Shown: piece after piece, positions 53,785-64,000 of the stretch | Layout of the letters: each line of letters begins with the position of its first letter | Position numbering within the stretch: the stretch's first letter is position 1 | Source: Pyrrhosoma nymphula | Lineage: Eukaryota; Arthropoda; Insecta; Odonata; Coenagrionidae | Assembly (NCBI GenBank): GCA_963573305.1 | Contig: OY754337.1 | Coordinates: 48,435,164 to 48,499,163, forward strand | Reading direction: 5' to 3' | Length of the DNA: 64,000 nucleotides | Notes under the pieces: generated by a model | The model's input: the letters and a program-made list of their open reading frames with translations, nothing else | What the model was told of the DNA's origin: nothing | Database searches by the model: none | Position numbers and translations under genes: made by a program

Positions 53785-55100
53785 CAGGAGGTTTAGGAGA
53801 AGTAGGCCCTGCAAGTCCGCTTGCAGAACTTTTAAAAGTTTTGGCAAGTCGATTGCATAAGCGTATTGTTGCCAGTGACAACGGTAGCCAATTTGGATCT
53901 GCACTATCTCTTGAAAAATGTTTCAACTGAATAAATCCCCAGCAAGCTCTTCCAGAAGAAACTTGAGGATGTAACTTCCTAGAGTTAAACCACCCCAACC
54001 GTTTGGAGCGTTTTCTGTAATTTTTGACTCGGCCTGACACCGTGACTTTTTTTACTTCTATATTCAGAGTGATTGATAGTTGGAAGGACTTCCCCATCCC
54101 CGCTTCCTAACGGTATTTTGAACGTGAAGACATCATATGAACTATCTTTTATCTGGCTAATAATTATAAAAATAATAATACGAAATATATTATTTCGAGT
54201 TTAGAAGAAAATCTTTTCGTACATGAATGAATTGCTATGAAATGTATGTCGTGTTCTATAATTCTACGTGTTAAAAAAGCATTGAATTGCCATAAAAAAC
54301 AAATCGGGCAAATGGAACTTTTTTCACTTTAATCCATAAGTCATAAACTATAATACTAGTAATAATTACTCGCATGAATGCCAAACTTATCTAAAAAAAC
54401 GGAGAAAACGATTTTGATGAGACAACATACCTTGAATGTTTTAGGCACGAGAAATTCATTAGCCTAGGTCTAATAATTGGGAAAATTCGTAAAGGGACCG
54501 AATTTGAGACCAAAAACGATTTCTGAGCCGAGCCAAGAAAATATTGGGAGTCAATACGGACTTGAAGGTAGATTATTCTATTTTACTTTAAAATAAGATA
54601 CAATACAATTAAATACAGGGAGAGTTGGAATAAATTACGCAATAAAGTATAAAGTTCTACCGTATCATTTGGATTTATTGGTCTATAACTTTAGATCATT
54701 TAAATTAAACATGCAATTTTGGTGTTTCTATCGCTCTTTTCAAGATTCTAGCTGTTGATTGTTTATTTACTGGAAAGTTACATGCCGCAGCCAGAGAGAG
54801 TTTCGATTATTGGACTTACGACGCTTGCCAGAAGAAAAATTACAATCCGAGCGAATATCGGCCCCCAGATAGTATCACTTACATTTAAATCAATCCCAGC
54901 ATTTTTAACCGGAAATTTTACATGCACAGGGTAAGAGTAAAAAATGAATTTTTTTAGAGCAGCATGAGATTGTAAATGCTTGAAAGAAAAATTTTCATCT
55001 TGTTAACGATGTTACTTTTGTCTTGCATTCACCACTGGTTTTCATAACCTTTCAGTATGTTGCTCGACCTGTTGATGTCATAACCTCCGTCCTTGTCATT
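53785..55100. other. AT-rich stretch without recognisable genes
   Basis: A frame at 53768-54097 (minus) has no domain match. Nothing else recognised. Confidence 0.45.
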
Positions 55101-55194
55101 ACGCATGTTTATTCTCCCCCCCCCTTCAGTCATTCACCTTGAAACACCAACCCCCCCCAAAGCATAGAATGACCTCCCCTTCTCTCCCAACCAA

Positions 55195-55212
55195 CCCCCC
55201 CCCCCCCCCCCC
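55195..55212. repeat. Homopolymer run of 18 C within a C-rich block
   Basis: An uninterrupted C18 in a C-rich block (about 55115-55255). The minus strand is G-rich and could form a quadruplex; such runs also mis-assemble easily. Confidence 0.9.
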
Positions 55213-55465
55213 GCTTTCCCCTTTTTCCCTCTTTCACCTCCCCGCACCCACCCCCGGTTTCGTTTATATGGACACTAAAATACGAGAAGTGTACCTTGAA
55301 AATGAAATGTGGGCCTGAGAGTCCAAGTAATACAACTGACATGAACACGAAAAACATTATAAGTGCATATGTTCTAAGGTGATATAGTCGGGTACCGTCA
55401 ACTAGCTACAGGAAAAGGAATACAAGTGTACGAACGTATGGTGCTGCGATCTAGCCTCCGAACAC

Positions 55466-56027
55466 TTAAGGTAGTTTGAACGAAAAATCATTTCACCTAG
55501 AATTTGATGAATTTAGCCTCATTTTAAAGAAAAAACTCTCATCTTTCCAATGATATCAAAATATCAACCCCTTGCCAAACTACTTTTCGAGCAATTTGCC
55601 TAAACATATAAGCTGATTTAGATGGGATAGATTATGGCTGTGAGCTCCAGAGAGAGAATATTAAACAAATTAGGAACTTCTAGCACCTAGATTTCGTCAA
55701 TAAACTAACGGTGTGTAGTTTGCATGTTTTCTCAACTATTTATAAAAAATAATCTATTACTCCCCACAGAAATATTTGCAGAATCGCAAAAAACCTGCTG
55801 TTTTGAAGGGTTTTCAGCCGTACGGCGGGAAAAAATGAGTCAAGTTAGAGACTTATGTAGCTTTTTTTAATTAATTACTGAGAATGTTGGTAATATATAA
55901 CTATATCGTTGCGCCATTTATATTACAATATTTATTTCATACTTCTTACAGACGCTGAAATTAAAAATTAAAATTTGAATATGGTCTCCATTATGACTAG
56001 GGAACTATCTCGCTCAAACCACCTTAA
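55466..56027 (-). mobile_element. TTAA-flanked MITE, copy B
   Basis: Inverse of copy A: ends ttaaggtagtttgaacgaaa and ctcgctcaaaccaccttaa. 562 bp without the SINE. Different flanks (aacac, gctac) support TTAA as the target site. Confidence 0.7.
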
Positions 56028-56039
56028 GCTACTTTGCTT

Positions 56040-59000
56040 TTTGTCATTTCTTACCGGAGTAAAGTGATACAGGTGACACTGGACGATGTTTGTTACTTTT
56101 ATTACTCTGACTCTCAGGCCCTCAAATTATATGCCGAAACTATGGTCGGTAAAAATAAACAAGTGTGGAAAGTGCAAAGCGAGAAATTATTCAAGTTTCG
56201 TCGCATCTCTTACCGGGTAGGGCTTCGATACGGGGTCGTCACTCCATTTGGGTGTTGCAGACCTGGCGTGCTATAGACGTGGTGTCCACCCGGTGTCCCT
56301 TTTGACGTTTTCTGAACCTTCTTATACCATTCAGACGCACACACTTTTAGATATCAGCTACCGGAAATCATTAGCGAGGAATTATTCCAACTTCTTCTTC
56401 CGAGTATAAAAAATATGGCTTTCCCCAAAATATAATGAGCAAAAAAAATAATTGTCGAACCGAGCTCTCATCTTCTTCCTTCCGCAACTGCTCCGTTTGC
56501 TCACCTCGCCACCCTTATTTATCATCCCACAGACACTCACCCCACAACCAATTCGTAGTGTAAGTCTGTGACCTTGATCACCGTCTTGTCAAGTGGGAGG
56601 TGTGATCGGTTCTGGGGTCGAATGGCTAACCCTCTCTGGCTGATATCCGTTACAACATTAACATAAAAATGGTCTCAGAATGGCTTCTTTCTCAGCAAAA
56701 TATTGAAATGTTGTTTTGAAAAGAGTATTTTGAATGTATATATTGGTTCGAACTGCTCATTCTGCAGTATGCTTATTTTTCATGCCCATGTCTTCAATCT
56801 AACTTACAATGGCGGCTCATCTCAGGTAGCAGGAACCTTTGAGTACACTTATAAATTTCAAATTCATTAAGCAGAATGTTGGACAAATATGTGATCAAAT
56901 ACGTTTTCTATGAGTGTTTTTTTGAAAGTAATAAACATTTTTTATACTATCCAATCTACCATCCAACCAATTAATTGGTAGGTTTATCTGAAACAAATAG
57001 TATCCCAAATTTGGGAGATTTTTTGCAGGATGTAAAGATTCAAAACATTGTTTTATTTTATCCGCACACTATTTGGAACCGCAACAGCTTTGGTTGATGC
57101 CGCCAATATTGTCGACGTTTACAATAGTAGGGGCGTCGTTTTTAAGATATTTTTAATTTTTTCTTCAATTTTCAATTTCTGCTTGGGATATTACTAATGT
57201 GATGCCTTATGTACGTAATTCATGGATAGTTATTGTATGTTTGTATGACCGTATTTAACAGAATTGCAATTCTATAATCATTGCGCATACCAACGTCACC
57301 GAACTCTAGTGGTCCCCGTGAGGTTTGAGCATAATGTATAACTGTCCAGCCAACATTTAATTAAACGATAGAGACCGTATTAAGAGTGAGATCTCCAGTT
57401 GCACCCAGGCCTCCAAGTGGGGGGTAAGCGAGTTATTTTTTTAAAAGAATTTTATAACCGTGGATTCCGTACGGTGTCGGGGATATTGGCATGACATGTG
57501 GGGGCCGGGCCCCCAGATCGTTCTCGTCACTCATTTTGTAGAGAAAATGTAATGTAAGACGTTTTAGTTAAAAGTTTAGTTAAAAAACCAATGATAAGAT
57601 TCCTTTTCGTACAAATATGAACAAGTTAAGCGAAGATTTCCGTGAGAAGCCGGGTACTTAGGCTAGTACACTATAAATTTGCTGCTGTAGGAAGAGTATA
57701 CGATGTCATTTGTAATTTAGCAATTTTACGCGAAAATTTCGATGAATATATGGATCTATATAATTACCTAGGTAATGCTGATAGGGGCGCTGCGATCGAG
57801 GAGTCCTTCACGCTAGTTAGCCTTCCGTTAGCCAGTTAGACTTCCGGGTAGCCTAGGAAGTTTAAATTTTGCAGGAATACTGACCGTGACCTAAAACCGG
57901 CCGGAAAAGTATTTTTTTTTAACCCGAACAACAATTTTAAGAGGTTTTAAACCCCAAATTTTGTATACCTTGTAGACCTATAAGAAAATCATTGAACTTT
58001 GTGCAGTTTTTTTGCTTTTTTAAATTATTTACACTCGATACATAAGATTTAAACTTTCACTGCCAGATGGCTTAAAAAATGAAAATTTTAATTGTTCCAT
58101 TACTTTTTCCTATACGCTTCATTGTTGTCTGAAATTGGTGATTTTTACTCGAAAATAATGAATTTTTAAACTTTTTTTTAACAATATCAATTTTTTAATT
58201 TCCTTGGCAACCGTAGCATAGGCTTTTAATGGGTATTATATGCTTGCGGCCTTCATGACGTAGTTTATGTAGCCAATATGAGAACTGCAGTGAGATTTTG
58301 GTAGGGGTATGTTTCACCTTATCCTCTCCATGGGTTGTTAATGAATGGTATATGGTATCCTTCATGGTGTTTAAAATTTACACGTCACATCGTGGGATTA
58401 TTTTTACCTTATGAAACGATTTAATTTTTTCTTCTTCCCGTAGAAATATCAGCGGGCACCCTCTACTAGTTTACTTATAATTTTGCTACGAGTTTAGGAA
58501 GATTTATCTAAGGTATAAATTCGTTTCATTTTCACGTCTCCGTTCAACAGTCAGTGCCTGGCACTATCGGCCATTTTGTAGGTAGGTGTTCCATGTATAT
58601 TTTAACATGGCTTCCTCCAGTACAAGAGATTCACTTACCCGATGAACGAATTCAGATGCAAGCAGATGACACCTCCGGCGATTCACCTTCCAACTGTAAA
58701 CAGTCTACGCGTTGTTACCCAATATCTACCAGATGTCAGATCAGAAGTAGGCAACAGAAATTAAAACCACTTCCGTAAATTGGCAAACTAAAGCGGAAAT
58801 TTAATTTTACTGGATTCACGGCTCAATTATAACTGTGTTTATTAGAAAAAGTTCTTGTTCTACTCGGAAGATAATGTTAATAAAGTAAGCTTTTTCTTCA
58901 ATATTTACAAAATCTCATCTCCAGACTGTCCATCTCATTTTTTTAAACTTTAAAATTAAAAATTAACCTTATTTTTGCAATATTTATCTATATTTTTGCG

Positions 59001-60640
59001 AACTTGTTATATATTTTGATAAAAAGACATGAAAATAAACAGCTACTTCGCAACCGCTTATAATCCTGATTGCAACAACTATTAACGATGGACTAGAAGC
59101 GTGGTGACGTCAAATTATTTTCCAAACAAATTTTACATTGACTTCGAATTTATTTGGAAAAGAATACCTTGGTAACCAACTGTCCGTGACGCCATGCTTT
59201 ACCAGTCTATTGGCGCTGACACTCCCGTTAATTTTGATAATCTCCTACTTGACGGGAAGACGTGGGAAAACTCAGCACTACGTACTTTCCGTCACTCCAG
59301 GACTCGTCTATCGTAGTCGTGCCCATACGATTCTTTCTACCATAGAAAAAGTGAGAATTCAGTAGTAGTCTGAAAATACTACAATTTAAATTCTAGACTT
59401 ATGATATCCAGTAGGTGAAATATAAAACGGTTGCTTCACTGAAAACAAGGGTAACTTGACTCGAAGACACAATTCGGTTGCTATATGTATTCAATAACAA
59501 CAGGAAATTTCAAATCAGCATATACGAATATGCACCACTTACCTTGAACAATTACTTCTTCAGCATCTTAGTTCTATTCCCTTCGCCACTTATTTTAGTA
59601 TGTGGTGTTTTTTAGGTTGGGCCTTTATAAATGTCCTCCCGATATTCAATGACTACCGAGACTTAATACTGTATTGAGTCGGAATGTGTCTCTATTTAAA
59701 TACTGCCTGGAAGAAATAAATTGAAATGAAAACCTTAGAGCAAAGGAAGCAAATATATTACTTCCAACGTAAACGTTTGGTCTGTGAAACTACTTGAAAA
59801 TTTATATCCTCTCCAGTCCTCGAACTTCATGTGTCATTTGTTTTCCATGATTTCATGATCTTTTACAGCATTAACGTCCATTGCATCGTATTCTTTAGGA
59901 ATATATCCACTTCCAGTATAGAATATGATATAATTGGCGTTGACACAAAGAAAGATATTACTTGGCCACAAAATCATAGAACTACAAGTAACATATATAA
60001 TACACAGGAAATGGGAAGTTATTGGAATCTATCGCAGACATTTATGGAATACGAGGAGTTTATGGTTTTAAAATAGCAAAAATATTCATTTTTATAATAT
60101 ATATAGGTATTGAATTATTTATCCAACTCGCAGGAGCTCAGGCCTACATAGTAAGGAGTGGTGGAGGAATCTTGCACGTGAAAATATTTAAGATACATAG
60201 AAACGGCGAGAACCATTTCAACAGTAGTGATTTGAAAATATAACTTCGCCAGCAAACTAAAAACCAGATTAAACAGCTAAGCTATAGAAACCCGGTGTTT
60301 CAATATCCGCCGCAAATACGAAAGAAGATTCTTAAAATGCGTATACACATTTAGGGATACTAAAACCTATGCAGAAAAATTTCCTGATTCAGAGGGCTGA
60401 ATGCATTTTTAGTTGGAACTTAGGTTGTCTGAGCACTTCAATGATTCTATTACTCCCTGAAACCTCAGCAAGAAGCATTTTTGAGCAGCTTGAACCGATT
60501 TGGCACGCTATTTGATAAGCATTAAAACACCAGTCATTACATCGTCATATTTTTTTCATGGTTCTGAGTGTAGATTTAATATAATCGCAGTGAGCACCCG
60601 AGATTTTAACATCGGACAAATCCTCCCAAAAGGTGTACGA
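56040..60640. other. Long stretch without recognisable genes
   Basis: Short frames only (for example 56034-56276 and 57642-57839), none with a recognised domain. No element ends were recognised. If the window holds part of a host gene's introns, this is a likely place, but no exon can be supported. Confidence 0.45.
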
Positions 60641-60650
60641 AGCTTTTGAG

Positions 60651-62146
60651 CATCCATTTCCTATGTCCTCACACTCAATTCCCAGTTATACTGCACTGCA
60701 TATTTGAAGGGGTGTAGGCGGTTTTTGATAAGGTTCTGCGTCTACATACGATGGATATCACCATAACGTTCGAGGGACTGTGTTCACCTCAGTCGAAACC
60801 TGGTTATAGAGTGAGTGCTCTTTTTTTCCAAAAAGGGATACTCATTACAATCCTCGAATCTGCAGGGGCTGAAAGGAATTGTGAGCTTTTGAGGAAGAAG
60901 CCCTAGCTTGTACCATACAAACTTCTCGCTGTTGCCATGGAAACATCTTCGTTTATCTACGATCGCACACACGTGCTACAAGAAAGCGGCTGCACGTTCC
61001 CAAACTCCAAAATTATTTATTTCTTATGCATTCACCCAATGAGCCGACGGGTACACAACAAGAGGAGTCCTACTAGGAAGGAAGTGATTATCTCAGCAAA
61101 GGCTGAAAAGTTTTGCCGTTACAAAAAAGCACGGGGCCATGGGACGCGAACTACGCCGTCAACATCTAAAGATGACATCGTTTCCTTGTGATAGGGAGAG
61201 TGTTATAATTACCTCAGATACTTTGTTAATATAAAAAAATGATGCTATCATAAGGATATTTAAGTTTTAGCGTTGTATTTAAAAGCTCATATTATTAGAA
61301 TAAAAAATCGTAACTACATACTTCTCTCTAAATTTTCAAATGCCAAAATAGCAATGGAAAACAGAAACTTGATTTGTTCTTTCATCGTCCATAGAGATTC
61401 TCTTTTGGAAGTGTTCTTCCTCGTCCATTTCAAAAGAGAATTTGAGTTCTTAGATGTTGAATTTAATGAGGTTTTCTTTTTTGAAGATGCAGAGTTCGAA
61501 GCATTTCCTCTTTCACTTGAAAGCTGATGCCATAGAAAGGGAAAGGAATATAGTGACATCTCATCAGATAATGTTGAAAATTAAAATGCAATACGGGCAA
61601 CGGCCTGCCACGATGGAAACACCGGTTCCCGATCAGTCACCGAAGTTAACCATCGTTGGGCTCGGCTCGAGTTTGGAGGGGTGATCCTCCGTTTCGTCCG
61701 AGTGCTGTTGCCCCTGTCTGCACGTGGCAGACAGTATGTGCGAAATGACCTTAGCTGTCGATGCACGTTAAAAATACTACTACTAAAATGCAATAAGAAG
61801 GCCATAGCAATTAACGTTTACACAAATAAAATTGATCTGAAATAACTTTTGGGTTCGAGTGAGACGCCCATGATACATGATATTACACAATTTGGCTTTA
61901 TTAAATGTTCTGCTTTAGTTATTTAAGCGTTAATTACAGTGAGTTTAAATACCGCATCAAGATAATTCTGCTTTTGACAGACAAAACATATATCTTGATT
62001 TTTTACGAACCAAACAACAAAAAAATTCACTTTGGCAGATAATATATCCCATTTCCAGGTCCACTACAACTAAATTCATTTTTTGAGCATTTTAATACGG
62101 ACAGGAAATATATTAAACCAATTTTTCCGACCACATTTCAGAAGTG
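60651..62146 (+). repeat. Tandem duplication unit 1 (with SINE)
   Basis: Starts gcatccatttcctatgtcct and ends ccgaccacatttcagaa. Aligns end to end with 62161-63446. Length without the SINE and its duplicated target is about 1.29 kb. No coding frame is conserved between the units. Confidence 0.85.
61594..61783 (+). mobile_element. 5S rRNA-derived SINE
   Basis: The first about 115 nt follow 5S rRNA: caacggcctgccacgatg, aaacaccggttcccgatcag, tcaccgaagttaaccatcg, gggctcggctcgagtttgga and ggggtgatcctccg, ending at gctgttgcc. The internal promoter region is recognisable. The rest has gtctgcacgtggcagac (a hairpin), cgatgcacgttaaaa and a short act repeat. Perfect 12-bp target copies taaaatgcaata at 61582-61593 and 61784-61795. 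Tandem unit 2 has the empty site (aaaatgtaat at about 63084-63093). Confidence 0.85.
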
Positions 62147-62160
62147 TAAGAAAGATTTAC

Positions 62161-63446
62161 GCATCCATTTCCTCTGTCCTCACACTGAATTCCCAGTTAT
62201 ATTGCTCGGCATATTTGAAGGGGCGTGGGCGCTTTATGATAAGGTTCTGCGTCCACATACGATGGATATCTTCATAACGTTCGAGGGGCTGTATTAAACG
62301 CAGTCAAAACCTGGTTATAGAGTTATCTTTTTTTCCAAAAAGGGATACTCATTACAATCCTCGGATCTGCAGGGGCTGAAAGGAATTGTGAACTTTCGAG
62401 GAAGATTCCCTAGCTTGTACCCATCCAAACTTCTCGCTGTTATCATGGAAACATCTTCGTTTATCTGCGATCGCATACACGTGCAACAAGAAAGCGGCTG
62501 CACGTTCCCAAACTCCACAATTATTTATTTCTTATGCATTCATCCAATGAGCTGACGGGTACACATCAAGAGGAGTCCTACTAGGAAGGATGTGAGTATC
62601 TCAGCAAAGGCTGAAAAGTTATACGCTACAAAAAAAACACGGGACCATGGGACGCGAACTACGCCGTTGACATCGTTTCCTTGTGATATGGAACGGAGAG
62701 TGCTATAATTACCCTAGATAATTTGTAAATATTAAAAAATGATACTATCATGAGGATACTAAAATTTTAGCATTGTATTTAAAAACTCATATTATTGGAA
62801 TAAAAGATCACAACTACCTACATACTTATCTCTAAATAGTCAACTGCCAAATTAGAAATGGAAAACAGGTAGAAACTTGAGTTGTTCATTCATCGTCCAT
62901 AGAGCATCTCTTTTGTCAGTGTTCTTCTTCGTCCATTTCAAAAAAGGATATAGAATTCCTTGACGTTGAATTAATGTGGTTTTCTCTTCTGGAGATGCAG
63001 AGTTCGTAAAATGTCGTCTTTCACTTGATTGCTGATGCAAAAGAAAGGTACAGTGACATCTCATCAGATGACTCTGAAAATTAAAATGTAATTAGAAGGC
63101 CACAGCAATCACCATTTACATAAATAAAATTGATCTGAAATAAGCTTAAGGTTCGAGTAAAGCACCCATCATACATGAAATTACACAATTTGGCTTTATT
63201 GAGTGTTCTGCTTTAGGTATTTAAGCGTCAATTACAGTGAGTTTTAATACCGCATAAATATAATTCTGCTTGTGACAGACAAAACATATATCTTGATTTT
63301 TTTGTATACCAATTAAACGAAAAAAAATCACTTTGGCACACATTTTATCCCATTTCCATGTCCACTACATCTAAATTCATTTTTTGAGCATTTTAATACG
63401 GAAAGGAAATATATTAAACCAATATTTCCGACCACATTTCAGAACA
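62161..63446 (+). repeat. Tandem duplication unit 2 (empty site)
   Basis: Starts gcatccatttcctctgtcct and ends ccgaccacatttcagaa. Same order as unit 1 (ataaggttctgcgtccacat, tgaaaggaattgtgaacttt, ggagtcctactaggaagg, ctttggcacacattttatcc) without the SINE; substitutions and small indels are scattered over the whole length. Confidence 0.85.
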
Positions 63447-63449
63447 GTG

Positions 63450-64000
63450 AACACACACCATTTTTTGTTGTCACATAAGTCCGAGACAATCCCGGAGCAT
63501 ATAGAATATAAATCTAAGTATTTTAAAGACCAAAAAGAAAAGAAAATACACTTTTTTCCCACTGAATATCTCTTCAAAGTAAAAACAACGGCGGCGACTA
63601 AATCTTTTGGTAGATTTTTCTTTAAATAGAATGCTAAGCAGCGAAGATTTCTTTTTTAATACAAGACCATAAAATCTTTTACTTTATAATTTTTTTCCTT
63701 TTTAAGATTTTTACCTTTGAAGAAGATTTAGCTTTAGGAGAGAGGACATAAAAGAACTTAGAAAGGAAAAATGTCAATAAAACATGATGACGATGAAGAA
63801 TTAAAAATGTCTTCTCTCATTCTTATCCTTCCGATTGAGGGAGGGAGAATGAGAGTGGGGAACATAGGAGGATTACAAGGGGCCGGAATAGGAAATAGTT
63901 AATACGACACTGAAATTTCATGGATGGAGAACGTCTAGTAGTAGTCAGCCATCCGTTACAGCACGTCTTCTACAAGACCGTCCACAACTTTGACCGACGA
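63450..64000. other. Stretch without recognisable genes
   Basis: Includes a purine-rich part (ttgagggagggagaatgaga, 63834-63853). Nothing else recognised up to the edge of the window. Confidence 0.45.

Noticed and set aside
61594..61710. A functional 5S rRNA gene
   Set aside because: It has many changes from 5S rRNA, continues into a SINE body with a short repeat tail and is flanked by 12-bp target copies with an empty site in the neighbour.

Overview
This is a repeat-dominated, AT-rich eukaryotic window with no recognisable complete host gene. The mix of elements points to an arthropod, most likely an insect: RTE-clade and CR1/L2-like LINEs, a Penelope-like element with a GIY-YIG-type tail, a Copia LTR element with an initiator-Met-type primer site, hAT and PIF/Harbinger DNA transposons, tRNA- and 5S-derived SINEs, and long (TA)n tracts. 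The species cannot be named from the sequence.

Layout. 1-5.2 kb: a decayed hAT tail, then a cluster of inverted repeats and four TA microsatellites, several with a conserved CTGANGA...GAAAC hairpin that resembles Penelope/hammerhead termini. 5.2-11.7 kb: AT-rich DNA without genes except a GC-richer island (about 9.4-10.5 kb) that could be a promoter plus first exon. 11.7-25 kb: an old duplication (11.75-13.5 kb and 21.7-24.2 kb), a tandem array built from the C-terminal coding part of an RTE element (14.06-14.42 kb), an inverted pair of endonuclease fragments, a Penelope-like GIY-YIG remnant and a CR1/L2-like LINE remnant. 29.15-41.16 kb: a four-level nest. A hAT element (TIRs, 8-bp target duplication with one mismatch) contains a full-length RTE (12-bp TSD), which contains a Copia element (184-bp LTRs, 5-bp TSD), whose gag is split by a PIF/Harbinger-like element carrying a Myb/SANT-like fragment. 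41.6-51.7 kb: at least seven RTE fragments on both strands and a second tandem array from the same RTE segment (43.65-44.99 kb). 52-64 kb: a TTAA-flanked MITE in two inverted copies, one with a tRNA-SINE inside, and a 1.3-kb tandem duplication in which only one unit carries a 5S rRNA-derived SINE.

The window does not show a gene system working together. What it offers is a readable record of insertions, because many elements have an uninterrupted counterpart (a palindrome arm, a tandem copy, or a broken reading frame) that serves as an empty-site control. The best candidates for something undescribed are the two independent tandem arrays grown from the same piece of an RTE ORF, and the recurrent hammerhead-like inverted-repeat termini. 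All protein family calls are by motif recognition; no database search was run.
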